Made by a program: the position numbers and the translations under genes. The notes under the pieces were generated by a model that worked only from the letters and a program-made list of their open reading frames with translations, ran no database searches and was not told the DNA's origin. Below are positions 7,132-16,060 of a stretch of DNA of 25,605 nt, in pieces. Within the stretch, counting starts at the first letter, position 1. The number at the start of each line of letters is the position of its first letter. The stretch is from JABDAD01 sp964409695 (lineage in GTDB: Bacteria; Pseudomonadota; Alphaproteobacteria; Rickettsiales; Rickettsiaceae). The stretch is taken from assembly GCA_964409695.1 (NCBI GenBank), contig CAYPDX010000016.1:1-25605 (forward strand), given 5' to 3'.

Positions 7132-9264
7132 TTATTTGGCTTCTATTTCTTCATCATTAGAAATTTGAGGTTTCGCCTGCTTTTTTGAAGATCTACGAAC
7201 GTTTTTATGTTTAGGCTTTGCGGATAGTTGCTCGGTATCTCCTCGTGCCGCTACTTCTAGCACTGTTTCTTCGGCAATATTCTCTTTAACCTCAACTTCA
7301 TGCCTTTCTGGTCTGTCATGATGTTGTTTAGAGTCTTTCCATTTACGTCTTTTATTATTTGAAGATTTGACTGGTTGGTCTTCTTGCTCTAATGGTTCCT
7401 CTTTTTGCACTTCTCTTTGCGGAGCTTTGTGATTTTCTTTTATGTGCTCTCTGCGCGATTCTTGACGAACTTCTCTTTCTTGGGTCTCTTCATTAGAAAT
7501 TGTATGTGTGCTTATATGATGAGAATTATCCTCATGTTGCATTGAAGCAAGCGCCGGCAGTGAGATTTTTTCAATTGAAAAACTATCAGATGTCGCTTCT
7601 TTATCTGCTAGAAAGTTTAGTTTAACTCCATATTTATCTTCAATAACAAAGATTTCGGCACGTTTTTGGTTTAATAAATATATTACAGCATTAATATTAG
7701 CATAAATATTTATTATATCTGAGTCTTGGTTATAGATCTCATTCTCAATAGTCCTTAGAATTAGCATAGAGTTCGCTTCGTCATCTCTAACTATGCCTTT
7801 GCCATTACAGTGAGTACACATTACTGTATGGGCTTCTAAGAAAGAGGGACGTAATCTCTGCCTGGACATTTCTAATAGCCCAAAGGTGCTTATATGACCA
7901 ATTTGAATTTTTGCCCTATCTCTACTCATATATTCTTTCAGAGAACGTTCTACAATTCTACGGTTCCTAGATTCATACATATCTATGAAATCTATAACAA
8001 TTAAGCCTGAGATATCTCTAAGTTTGAATTGGCGTGCTATTTCTTTTGTAGCCTCAACGTTAGTTTTTAGAGCAGTTTCTTCTATATTTTTTTCAGATGT
8101 TGATCGTCCTGAGTTAACATCTATAGAAGTTAGAGCTTCTGTTGGATTAATAACAATATATCCGCCAGAAGGAAGCGATATAAATTGTTGGTATAAAGAA
8201 GCAACTTGTTCTTCGATTTTAAACTGCGCAAAAGCTGGAATTAAACTATTGTGGAGTTTAATTTTACTTACATCTTTTGGTAATAAATGTTTCATGAAAT
8301 CTATAGCATTCTCGTACGCTTCTTTTCCATCAACAACTATTTGCTTAACTGACGTATCGTATAAATCTCTAATAGTTTTTTGAATAATGCCTTCTTCAGC
8401 GTGAACAAAACTTGGTGCTTTTGATTTTAAAGTAATGTCACGAATTCTATTCCATAATCTTGCTAGGTATTCATAATCTCTTACTATTTCAAAAGAAGTT
8501 CTTCCAATAGAAGCTGTGCGAACTATTACGCTTGCATGCTTACTATCTTTTTCATTTATAAGTTTTGAAATTGTATCTCTTAGACGCCTTCTTTCATCGC
8601 CATTTGAAATTCTACGAGAGATTCCGTGATTACCTGTACTATTTGGCATTAGTACGCAATATTTTCCAGCAATGGAAATATATGTGCTGAATGATGCTCC
8701 TTTATTGCCCCTTTCTTCTTTCTGGGCTTGAACAAGAACTATCTGATTTTTTTTGATAACATCTTGAATTTTATGTTGTTTATAATCTGGTATTGGCTCA
8801 ATTTTTTCATCTGATAATTTGTCAACTTCAATGTCAGAGGCTTCATAAGAAAGATCTGGGTTTATTTCTTCGTCCAGAAATTTTTCAATCTGAGCTATGT
8901 CTATTTCTTTCTCTGCAAAATCAGAAGCAAATGTTTGTGTGTCTTCTTGCGATTCTGAAAGTGTAAGTTCTGGTGGTGTTATTGATTGAAGGTCACAAAA
9001 GTTTTTATCATTGACATGTACATTGTAATAGCCGGGATGAATTTCGCTAAAAGGTAAAAAACCATTTTTTCCTGATCCGTAATCAACAAAAGCAGCTTGA
9101 AGTCCTGGTTCTACTCTTACAATTTTTGCAAGGTAGATATTTCCTTTTATATTATTGCTATTTGCAGTTTCATATTCTAGTTCTTCTATTTTATTTTGTG
9201 CATTTATAAGTGCAACTCTGTATTGATTAGGAAAATTTCCATCAATTATAATTTGTTTACTCAT
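7132..9264 (-). CDS. rne: Ribonuclease E/G family endoribonuclease
   Basis: This is the main endoribonuclease for mRNA decay and rRNA/tRNA processing. It has 710 residues. An S1 RNA-binding domain starts at about 40 and is interrupted by an acidic insertion at about 90-165, a pattern seen in alphaproteobacterial RNase E. The catalytic core has IDVNSGRS with Asp382 and GLIVIDFIDM with Asp425, spaced 43 residues as in E. coli Asp303/Asp346. CTHCNGKG (Cys483, Cys486) is the Zn-link. Residues from about 580 form a polar, charged, low-complexity tail as in RNase E scaffolds, here shorter than in E. coli. The ATG has a good GGAG upstream. RNase E is favoured over RNase G because of the tail and the S1 insertion. 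Confidence 0.95.
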   Translation of the reverse strand: MSKQIIIDGNFPNQYRVALINAQNKIEELEYETANSNNIKGNIYLAKIVRVEPGLQAAFVDYGSGKNGFLPFSEIHPGYYNVHVNDKNFCDLQSITPPELTLSESQEDTQTFASDFAEKEIDIAQIEKFLDEEINPDLSYEASDIEVDKLSDEKIEPIPDYKQHKIQDVIKKNQIVLVQAQKEERGNKGASFSTYISIAGKYCVLMPNSTGNHGISRRISNGDERRRLRDTISKLINEKDSKHASVIVRTASIGRTSFEIVRDYEYLARLWNRIRDITLKSKAPSFVHAEEGIIQKTIRDLYDTSVKQIVVDGKEAYENAIDFMKHLLPKDVSKIKLHNSLIPAFAQFKIEEQVASLYQQFISLPSGGYIVINPTEALTSIDVNSGRSTSEKNIEETALKTNVEATKEIARQFKLRDISGLIVIDFIDMYESRNRRIVERSLKEYMSRDRAKIQIGHISTFGLLEMSRQRLRPSFLEAHTVMCTHCNGKGIVRDDEANSMLILRTIENEIYNQDSDIINIYANINAVIYLLNQKRAEIFVIEDKYGVKLNFLADKEATSDSFSIEKISLPALASMQHEDNSHHISTHTISNEETQEREVRQESRREHIKENHKAPQREVQKEEPLEQEDQPVKSSNNKRRKWKDSKQHHDRPERHEVEVKENIAEETVLEVAARGDTEQLSAKPKHKNVRRSSKKQAKPQISNDEEIEAK

Positions 9265-9292
9265 TTTTATCTCCAGTAATCCAAAATTTCTT

Positions 9293-9306
9293 GAGCCTAT
9301 GGGCTC
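9293..9306 (-). promoter_or_regulatory. Small hairpin in the RNase E leader
   Basis: GAGCC (9293-9297) pairs with GGCTC (9302-9306) around a 4-base loop, about 30 bases upstream of the RNase E/G start. E. coli RNase E autoregulates through leader hairpins, so a similar role is possible, but the stem is only five base pairs. Confidence 0.25.
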
Positions 9307-9455
9307 TGCATATAATAACCACCATGTTTTGGCTTTATTTATATGAAGCTAAAAAACAATGATGAAGAAAAAATTATGGTCTAAGTTTGTAATTTAAGTG
9401 TCTTAGAAAATTCTTATCTATATACCCTTATATACAAAGAGGTGTTTATAATCAA

Positions 9456-10658
9456 ATGGTATTTCGGCTAAGCCCTACTTTCAACAGATCAGTAATCTTA
9501 AAAGAAATTTTAGGGAGTGGTAGCTTTAGAGCATTGCTTTGGCTTGCTTTGGGCTGTTTTTTCTACGGTCTATCCATTGGTATAAATGTATCAAATTTCA
9601 GTATTTTTCTCCTTGAGTATAATCTACATACAAAACTTATATCAGAGATACTATCGTTTGAAATTATAGGGAATATTGCCGTTGCTCCATTTGTATTAAT
9701 TCTATGTATGAGATGCGGCCTTTATAATTTATTGGTGATATCGCTACTTCTACGTAATATTTCTCTTATTATATTTAGCCTAAGCAGCGATATATTATTA
9801 CTTAAAATATCAATGTTTGGATTTGGAGTGGGAGGATTTATTCTCTATGTTCTAGTTTTTCAGTGGGTGAATCAGCTAGCGAAGGATGAAAGAAGAGCTA
9901 CTTACATTTCAATAGCAAGTATGACATTTGGACTTGGAATAGCGCTTGGCCCATTTCTTATTGCTTTTTTAAAAATTCAGGATGAGTTTAATATTTTTAA
10001 TATTAGTGCGGTTCTATCTCTGATAATGTTGATTTTTACTGTAAGGGCAAAAGAATATGAGCCAATTTTGCCTCCTTTTAGAAGGATGAGTATTTATAAA
10101 TTATTTATATTCGCTCAAGTTCCTGTGATGTGTGCTGTGGCGAGTGAGTACGCATATTTTGGAATCTCAGAATTTTTGCCATTATTTGTAATGAAATTAG
10201 GCAAATTAAAACAGGAAGCCTATTTACTTTTAGGGTATTTTTCACTTTCGGGAATATTGCTTTCAATCCCTATAGGGATGATTTGTGATAGATTTGATAG
10301 AATAAGGATAATCATGGTATTTTCACTTATTATAATATGCGCAGTTGAAGTTTTGCCCATGGTAATGAGTAATTTCCCTCTTACATTAGTTGTATTTACT
10401 TTTTTGAGTGCATCAATTAATGGTTTGATTGTTATTACCTTAGCTATACTTGGGGATAAGTTTGTAGGTGAAGATTTATTGGTCGCCGGCTCAGCAGTCC
10501 ATGCTATTAGCACGATTGGAGGATATGCAGGTATTACGGTGACTGGTAATCTTATGAATAAACTTGGTGCGAAAGGATTTGTTTTTTCTTTTTCTTCTTT
10601 ATTTTTAGTGTTTTTAGTCCTATTGCTATGGGAATCGTATAAATATAGAAAACAATGA
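9456..10658 (+). CDS. MFS transporter
   Basis: This major facilitator superfamily membrane protein has 400 residues and about 12 hydrophobic segments in two halves, separated by a polar stretch at about residues 198-212. The loop DRFDRIR after the seventh to eighth helix (GMICDRFDRIRI) corresponds to the MFS A-like motif. The N-terminal half lacks the canonical form of that motif and has RCGLYN instead. The substrate cannot be read from sequence. It starts at ATG 9456 with an AAAGAGGTG Shine-Dalgarno about 11 bases upstream. The stop overlaps the trmFO start as ATGA, so the two genes form an operon. Transport of small metabolites from a host is plausible for the lifestyle but is inference. 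Confidence 0.88.
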   Translation: MVFRLSPTFNRSVILKEILGSGSFRALLWLALGCFFYGLSIGINVSNFSIFLLEYNLHTKLISEILSFEIIGNIAVAPFVLILCMRCGLYNLLVISLLLRNISLIIFSLSSDILLLKISMFGFGVGGFILYVLVFQWVNQLAKDERRATYISIASMTFGLGIALGPFLIAFLKIQDEFNIFNISAVLSLIMLIFTVRAKEYEPILPPFRRMSIYKLFIFAQVPVMCAVASEYAYFGISEFLPLFVMKLGKLKQEAYLLLGYFSLSGILLSIPIGMICDRFDRIRIIMVFSLIIICAVEVLPMVMSNFPLTLVVFTFLSASINGLIVITLAILGDKFVGEDLLVAGSAVHAISTIGGYAGITVTGNLMNKLGAKGFVFSFSSLFLVFLVLLLWESYKYRKQ

Positions 10659-11983
10659 CAATAGCATTAAATATAATTGGTGGTGGACTTGCTGGCTCAG
10701 AGGCAGCATGGCAAGCAGCACAGCGCGGTGTAAAAGTTAGAATTTTTGAAATGCGGAATAAAGAAAAATTAACTTTTGCTCATAAAACTGATGTTTTTGC
10801 AGAGCTAGTTTGTTCCAATTCATTTAGAAATGATGATGTAAAAAGTGCCATAGGTTTATTACACGAAGAGATGAGGATTCTAGGCTCTCTTATCATGAGT
10901 GTAGCTGATAGTACAAAACTACCTGCTGGCAGCGCTCTTGCTGTTGATAGAGACGCATTTGCTAATGCGGTCCATAAGAAAATTTCAGAACATGCTAATA
11001 TTGAAATTATTAGAGAAGAAATAACAAATCTAGATCATGACGGTATTACTATAGTTGCTACAGGTCCGTTAACTTCTTCAGCTCTCACAGATGCAATAAT
11101 AAAAAAAACAGGAGAAGAACAGCTGGCTTTTTTTGACGCTATAGCTCCAATTATCTATAGAGATTCTATTGATTTTAATATTTGTTGGATGCAATCTAGG
11201 TATGATAAGACAGGTCCTATGGGAAATGGACAAGATTATATAAATTGCCCTATGAATAAGGAGCAATATGAGAAATTTGTAGATGAATTAATCGCTGGTG
11301 ATAAAACAGAATTTAAAGAATGGGAAAAATCCACGCCTTATTTTAATGGCTGTTTGCCAATTGAAGTTATGGCTGAAAGAGGTAAGGAAACATTGCGTTT
11401 TGGACCTATGAAACCAGTCGGGCTCACAAATCCAAATAATCCAGATAAACCATATGCGGTGGTGCAGTTAAGACAGGATAATAAGCTTGGTACTTTATAT
11501 AATATCGTTGGATTTCAGACAAAATTAAAATATGGCGATCAGCAGAGGATTTTTAAAATGATCCCAGGTCTTGAGAATGCAGAATTTGCAAGATTTGGCG
11601 GGCTTCATAGAAATACATTTATCAAAAGTCCTGAATTACTTGATTCTCGTCTAAGACTTAAGAAACATCAGAATATTATATTTGCGGGGCAGATAACTGG
11701 CGTTGAAGGTTATGTTGAAAGCGCTGCAATGGGATTACTTGCTGGTGTTTTTGCGGCCAATTCTATTAAAGGACTAGAAATACAGGATGTTCCGCACACA
11801 ACTGCAATGGGAAGTCTGCTTTCTCATATAACAGGAAATGCAAACCCAGCAAGTTTTCAACCTATGAATGTTAATTATGGGCTATTTCCTGGATTTGAGA
11901 GATCAATCAAAAAACTAGACAAGCAAGATGCTTACTCGTCTAGAGCTCTTTCTGATATTAAATGGTGGAAAGACAGAATTTAA
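10655..11983 (+). CDS. trmFO: tRNA (uracil-5-)-methyltransferase TrmFO, folate/FAD-dependent
   Basis: TrmFO makes 5-methyluridine at position 54 of tRNA, using methylene-tetrahydrofolate and reduced FAD. It has 442 residues. GGGLAGSEAAW (9-19) is the FAD-binding glycine motif. The catalytic Cys is 53 in LVCSNSFRND, and the second conserved Cys is 233 in FNGCLPIEVMAERG. GLLHEEMR and RFGPMKPVGL are further family signatures, and FAGQITGVEGYVESAAMGLLAG near residue 345-370 closes the FAD domain. It overlaps the upstream MFS gene by four bases. The 11984-12082 gap before the convergent small gene shows nothing I can call. Confidence 0.97.
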   Translation: MTIALNIIGGGLAGSEAAWQAAQRGVKVRIFEMRNKEKLTFAHKTDVFAELVCSNSFRNDDVKSAIGLLHEEMRILGSLIMSVADSTKLPAGSALAVDRDAFANAVHKKISEHANIEIIREEITNLDHDGITIVATGPLTSSALTDAIIKKTGEEQLAFFDAIAPIIYRDSIDFNICWMQSRYDKTGPMGNGQDYINCPMNKEQYEKFVDELIAGDKTEFKEWEKSTPYFNGCLPIEVMAERGKETLRFGPMKPVGLTNPNNPDKPYAVVQLRQDNKLGTLYNIVGFQTKLKYGDQQRIFKMIPGLENAEFARFGGLHRNTFIKSPELLDSRLRLKKHQNIIFAGQITGVEGYVESAAMGLLAGVFAANSIKGLEIQDVPHTTAMGSLLSHITGNANPASFQPMNVNYGLFPGFERSIKKLDKQDAYSSRALSDIKWWKDRI

Positions 11984-12082
11984 TACCAAGATCCGAAATT
12001 GGCCGCCTAAAAGCGATTTTTTATGGAACTCGTGACTTAGCTGGTGAACATCCGGATGGATTTTTCCAAGTTAGATTATGTA

Positions 12083-12328
12083 TTAACTCCTACCTCCTTG
12101 AGATTGGACATTGTCTTTTGACTTTATTCTATTGGGATTTTTTACAGTTTGTGTTGGGCTAGTTGATTTAGCTCTAGCTGTTTCAAATCCTGCTATCATT
12201 TTAGCGACGTTCCCTTCCGGGAGATTTTTGACCTCTGCTTCCGTGTTTTTGGGGTTAGCAAGAGGGCGATTTGCATTGGTTGTAAATGTTTGTTCACCTG
12301 ATTGGGGCGATGAAGGACGGCTACTCAT
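12083..12328 (-). CDS. Possible small polar hypothetical protein
   Basis: This candidate has 81 residues from the ATG at 12328, or 86 from a TTG at 12343. The product is rich in Ser, Pro, Asn, Thr and Lys, with one amphipathic helix-like segment (EGNVAKMIAGFETARAK). The composition is protein-like, unlike the opposing hydrophobic frame on the plus strand (12111-12359). GC is higher than in the neighbours. No clear Shine-Dalgarno sequence was found. It lies alone between trmFO and phaC. I do not recognise it and the coding call is moderate. Confidence 0.5.
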   Translation of the reverse strand: MSSRPSSPQSGEQTFTTNANRPLANPKNTEAEVKNLPEGNVAKMIAGFETARAKSTSPTQTVKNPNRIKSKDNVQSQGGRS

Positions 12329-12379
12329 AAAAAACTCATTCAATATTTATTTGGATTAACCATAACATGCTAGAAAAAT

Positions 12380-12394
12380 AGATTAAACTAATCT
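12380..12394. repeat. Short inverted repeat in the phaC upstream region
   Basis: AGATTA (12380-12385) and TAATCT (12389-12394) flank AAC. A second one, ATCAT/ATGAT, lies at 12441-12455. Both are in the 212-base gap between the divergent small gene and phaC, where promoters and operators are expected. I could not fix a -35/-10 pair. Confidence 0.3.
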
Positions 12395-12540
12395 CTTGAT
12401 AACAAATGTGTAATGTATTGAATCTATGTAATTATGCAACATCATTGTATATGATTATACCTTAAAGTCCTTATCTATTCCTTTTTCTGTAAGATTATGC
12501 GATACACTCACATTTGCTCCAATTGATAGAGAGAAGCATA

Positions 12541-14307
12541 ATGAATAGCGATGATTTTATTGCTAACCTTCAGGAATTTAATAGTAAATATATTGAGGCT
12601 ATGAAGCTTCTTGGTGAAAAGAAGTTTGACACTACTCAGAATCCTTTAATTGATATGTCTTCTATTAAGAAAGTCTATATTGAGGCTGTGACGGATTTTA
12701 CTAATAATCCAGCCAAATTCTTCAAACATAATATGGAATATGCTTCTAAAGTATCAAATCTAATGTTTCATTTTATGGATAGAATGAATGGTAAGAAAAA
12801 TTCTGAATTATATGAGGTTGCAAATCGTGATAAGAGATTTAAAAATAAAGCTTGGCAGGAGAGCCTATATTTTAATTTTGTAAAGCAATTCTATTTAATG
12901 TCAGCTGATTGGTATAGATCTATGGTATCTCAGCTTGAGGTTCCAAATTCTCAAAGAAAATTGTTAGAATTTTATACGGAACAATTGCTTAATGCTGCGT
13001 GCCCTACGAATTATGCGAATTTAAATCCTGAAGTTATAAATGAACTTGTAAATTCTAATGGGAAAAATCTAATTCAAGGAATAACAAATTTCTTAGAAGA
13101 TATAAAGAAATCTGATAATTTATTTTCAATTTCTACCGTATCGAAAGATATGTTTTCTGTTGGAAGAAATATTGCCTCAACTCCCGGGAAGGTTATATTC
13201 CAAAATGATTTGGTTCAGTTAATTTGCTATGAGCCTTTATCACAAGTTCACAAAATTCCTATTTTTATAATTCCTCCTTGGATAAATAAATATTATATTA
13301 TGGATCTTTCTCAGGAAAATTCTTTTGTAAAATTTTTAGTAGATCAGGGGTTCCAGGTATATTTAGTTTCTTGGTTTAACCCTGGAACGAGCTTTGCTAA
13401 AAAGGATTTAGAAGATTATTTAAAGGAAGGGGTCGTAGAGCCAATTGAATATTTGCAGGAAAAATTTGGATATGAGAAATTCAATCTTCTCGGGTATTGC
13501 CTTGGCGGAACACTTGCAGCTTGCGCTATTGCTTACTATGAATTATTAAAGAAAAATCCTTTTGTCTCTTCTACTTTCTTGGCTACTATGCTGGATTTTG
13601 CAGAGCCAGGTGAGCTTGGTCTTTTTATTAATGAGCAAACAATTGGAGCGATTAAGGAAGAGCTTCAAAAAAACGGTGTTTTTAATGGAAAATATATGTC
13701 CTATGCTTTCAGTCTCCTTAGGGCAAATGAGCTTATTTGGTCTTTTGTTATAAATAATTATTTATTAGGTAAACAGCCTCTTGCATTTGATCTTTTATAT
13801 TGGAACGCGGACACAACAAATATGCCAGCTGCAATGCATGAGTTCTATCTTGAGAATATGTATATTAAGAATGCTTTGATCTCGCCTAATGGTATAAAGC
13901 TACTTGGTAAAGATATTGATTTAACTAAAATAAATATCCCAACATTTTTTCTTTCTACAATTGATGATCATATTGCTCCTTGGGAATCAACCTATTCAGG
14001 TTTCAAATTAATCTCTCAAAATTCAAAAGATAGTAAATTTTGTTTAGCTGCATCTGGCCATATTGCTGGTGTAATTAATTCACCATACCGTAAAAAATAT
14101 AATTACTGGACTAACGATAAGCTAATTAATTCTGCAGATGAATGGTTGAAAAAAGCTATTGAGCATGAAGGATCATGGTGGAATGAATGGGCTTCGTGGC
14201 TTGCAGAAAAAAGCGGCGAGAAGCTTGCTTCAGTGGATTATAAGTCTTTAGAATTTATTGAAAAAGCTCCAGGGAGTTATGTGTTAGAACGTGGTGAGAA
14301 TATTTAA
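12541..14307 (+). CDS. phaC: Class I poly(3-hydroxyalkanoate) synthase
   Basis: PhaC polymerises (R)-3-hydroxyacyl-CoA into storage polyester on granules. It has 588 residues, matching class I enzymes. An N-terminal PhaC_N region (about 1-200) precedes an alpha/beta hydrolase core. The lipase-box-like GYCLGG holds the nucleophile Cys320. Asp476 in DDHIAPW and His507 in SGHIAG complete the triad, at spacings close to the Ralstonia enzyme (319/480/508). ATG 12541 is chosen over an in-frame TTG at 12514, because a purine-rich GAGAG leader precedes it and the length then fits. No phaA, phaB or phasin gene adjoins, so the monomer supply genes must be elsewhere. It converges with icd across a repeat cluster. 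Confidence 0.96.
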   Translation: MNSDDFIANLQEFNSKYIEAMKLLGEKKFDTTQNPLIDMSSIKKVYIEAVTDFTNNPAKFFKHNMEYASKVSNLMFHFMDRMNGKKNSELYEVANRDKRFKNKAWQESLYFNFVKQFYLMSADWYRSMVSQLEVPNSQRKLLEFYTEQLLNAACPTNYANLNPEVINELVNSNGKNLIQGITNFLEDIKKSDNLFSISTVSKDMFSVGRNIASTPGKVIFQNDLVQLICYEPLSQVHKIPIFIIPPWINKYYIMDLSQENSFVKFLVDQGFQVYLVSWFNPGTSFAKKDLEDYLKEGVVEPIEYLQEKFGYEKFNLLGYCLGGTLAACAIAYYELLKKNPFVSSTFLATMLDFAEPGELGLFINEQTIGAIKEELQKNGVFNGKYMSYAFSLLRANELIWSFVINNYLLGKQPLAFDLLYWNADTTNMPAAMHEFYLENMYIKNALISPNGIKLLGKDIDLTKINIPTFFLSTIDDHIAPWESTYSGFKLISQNSKDSKFCLAASGHIAGVINSPYRKKYNYWTNDKLINSADEWLKKAIEHEGSWWNEWASWLAEKSGEKLASVDYKSLEFIEKAPGSYVLERGENI

Positions 14308-14310
14308 ATG

Positions 14311-14375
14311 TTATTGCAAGCGAAGCGCAAGCAATTATCATCGCGAAGGAGCTGTAGCGACTGTGGCGATCCAGT
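14311..14375. repeat. Degenerate dispersed palindromic repeat (GTCATTGCGAG type), copy 1
   Basis: TTATTGCAAGCGAAGCGCAAGCAATTA followed by CGCGAAGGAGCTGTAGCGACTGTGGCGATCCAG reads as a decayed copy of the ATTGCGAGCGAAGCGAAGCAATCCAG / GAGGAGCGTAGCGACGTGGCAATCCAG repeat type. It begins four bases after the phaC stop. Similar pieces occur at 19632-19732 and 20493-20566. Confidence 0.6.
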
Positions 14376-14381
14376 AAAATA

Positions 14382-14556
14382 AGTCTTCTGTGAATATGTG
14401 ATGGGGAAGCTATAGAGTAAGGATTAGTAAGGGAAAAAGGGCTTGAGAGATCCCCGAAATTACTATAAAATTATAGCATCTCTAGGGGATCTCTCAACCT
14501 CTTTCTACCTTCTCCTCTTATTTTATACCATACTCCACTCTTTATCACAGAAGACT
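14382..14556. repeat. 175-bp nested inverted repeat (MITE-like element)
   Basis: The outer 12-bp perfect inverted ends are AGTCTTCTGTGA (14382-14393) and TCACAGAAGACT (14545-14556). The inner 13-bp perfect pair is TTGAGAGATCCCC (14443-14455) and GGGGATCTCTCAA (14485-14497). Between them the arms pair imperfectly, one purine-rich and the other pyrimidine-rich. A third small hairpin, CTATAA/TTATAG (14463-14476), sits in the centre. There is no reading frame inside. It fills the convergent phaC-icd gap, where it could also stop transcription from both sides. The remainder, 14557-14610, shows nothing else. Confidence 0.8.
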
Positions 14557-14610
14557 GATTATATATTATTTAACTATATTAGCACAAACAGATTTTGGAT
14601 TTAGGTTAAC

Positions 14611-16056
14611 TCACTCACCCTGGGCTAGGGAGTAGCCCCTGACACCATCAAAATTATAAAGATTCTCAGTTTTGATGAAATCAATATCATTTTTTGCAAG
14701 TAGCTCGAGTAGATGTGCTAAATCCTTGTGGGTCATATCACCAGATTTAGGCATGAATCTTAGACACCAATGATCAGATAGGAATGGTGTTGGATCTTTT
14801 CTTGGCCAAAGTTTTAGGCCTTTTGCCGCGATTGTTTTTAATTCAGAATTTCCTAAATCAATTTTGGCAATTTTACCAGCAATATCATGTGCTGTATTGC
14901 AATTCATTTGAATAAATACATCAACACCAACAAGTGTTTTTACTTCTTTTGTATCTATTGTATAAGCACGAGTTGAGTGTTTCTCTGCCTTTGTATCCTT
15001 GTAATCCACAGCTGAAAGTTTCTCTGGTTTACTGCCAAAATTTTTCACAATAGCTTTTGCAAATTCTTTTGTTCCAACTTTTGATGAGGATATTTTTTCG
15101 TTGTAAATATCCGCTGTGTGAACACCATCTTCAATGGTTTTTTTCCAGGCGTTTTCTATTGTTGCTGCGTAGCTTCCAAGGCCAACATGAATAAGCATCA
15201 TACAAGCTGCGTTAAGAAGCCCTGACGGGTTCGCTATATTTTGTCCTGCTATATCTGGTGCTGAACCGTGAACGGCTTCAAACATTGCATATTCTTCGCC
15301 AATATTTGAAGAGCCGGCAAGACCGACAGATCCTGAAATTTCAGCTGTAACATCTGATATAATATCTCCATAAAGATTAGAAGTAACAATCACATCAAAC
15401 ATTTCTGGATTTTTAGCAAGTTTTGCAGTTCCGATATCAATAATAAAGTGTTTACTTTGGATATTTGGATATTCTTTACTAATTTCGTCAAAGACTTTAT
15501 GGAAAATACCATCAGAGAATTTCATGATATTATCTTTGCTGAAGCAAGCTACTTGTTTTCTGCCATTTTTAATAGCATATTCAAATGCATATCTTACAAT
15601 TTTTTCGCTTCCAACTCTGCTTATTAGCTTAATGGATTCATACATATTATGAGTTTGACGATATTCTATTCCAGCATAAATATCTTCCTCGTTTTCTCTT
15701 ACAATAACGAGATTCATTTTTGGATGCTGCGTTTCTACAAATGGCGCATATCCAATACTTGGTCTAATATTTGCATAAAGGCCTAGAGCTTTTCTGAGTG
15801 TTACATTGAGGCTTTTATAGCCCCCACCAAGAGGAGTTGTGATTGGAGCTTTGAGAAGAATTTTAGTTCTTGCAAGAGCTTCCCATGTATCGTCAGCTAT
15901 ACCTGATGAGTAGTTTCTTTTGTAAAGTTTTTCACCCACTTCAATAGTATCAATTTGAATTGGTGCTTTTACTTCTTTTAAAATATAAAGAACAGCATCC
16001 ATTATTTCTGGGCCAATTCCGTCACCATATGCTACTGTAATAGGTATTGAACTCAT
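14611..16056 (-). CDS. icd: Isocitrate dehydrogenase with C-terminal extension
   Basis: This TCA-cycle enzyme oxidatively decarboxylates isocitrate to 2-oxoglutarate. It has 481 residues. It opens with the decarboxylating-dehydrogenase motif AYGDGIGPEI. The substrate site is SLNVTLRKALGLYANIRP, the metal-binding signature is NLYGDIISD, and HGSAPDIAGQNIANPSG is the cofactor region. The catalytic fold ends near residue 335. The remaining 140 residues or so form an extra C-terminal domain, like the enzymes of Rickettsia and Thermus. NADP is the likely cofactor but this is not proven by sequence. ATG 16056 lies four bases after the topA stop with AAAGGA in the topA end, so it is the third gene of dprA-topA-icd. 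Confidence 0.94.
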   Translation of the reverse strand: MSSIPITVAYGDGIGPEIMDAVLYILKEVKAPIQIDTIEVGEKLYKRNYSSGIADDTWEALARTKILLKAPITTPLGGGYKSLNVTLRKALGLYANIRPSIGYAPFVETQHPKMNLVIVRENEEDIYAGIEYRQTHNMYESIKLISRVGSEKIVRYAFEYAIKNGRKQVACFSKDNIMKFSDGIFHKVFDEISKEYPNIQSKHFIIDIGTAKLAKNPEMFDVIVTSNLYGDIISDVTAEISGSVGLAGSSNIGEEYAMFEAVHGSAPDIAGQNIANPSGLLNAACMMLIHVGLGSYAATIENAWKKTIEDGVHTADIYNEKISSSKVGTKEFAKAIVKNFGSKPEKLSAVDYKDTKAEKHSTRAYTIDTKEVKTLVGVDVFIQMNCNTAHDIAGKIAKIDLGNSELKTIAAKGLKLWPRKDPTPFLSDHWCLRFMPKSGDMTHKDLAHLLELLAKNDIDFIKTENLYNFDGVRGYSLAQGE

Positions 16057-16060
16057 AAAA

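Noticed and set aside
9291..9316. Plus-strand TTGAGC and TATAAT as an MFS gene promoter
   Set aside because: The spacing is only 14 bases and the site is about 140 bases from the start. It overlaps the RNase E leader hairpin.
9447..9452. TATAAT just before the MFS start codon
   Set aside because: It is three bases from the ATG and downstream of the Shine-Dalgarno sequence, so it cannot be the -10 box of that gene.
11962..12162. Plus-strand frame after trmFO
   Set aside because: It starts inside trmFO in another frame, has no Shine-Dalgarno sequence and unconvincing composition, and overlaps the better minus-strand candidate.
12111..12359. Hydrophobic plus-strand frame of 82 codons
   Set aside because: It is antisense to the polar minus-strand frame, has no ribosome site, and its hydrophobicity is what the complement of a polar frame would give.
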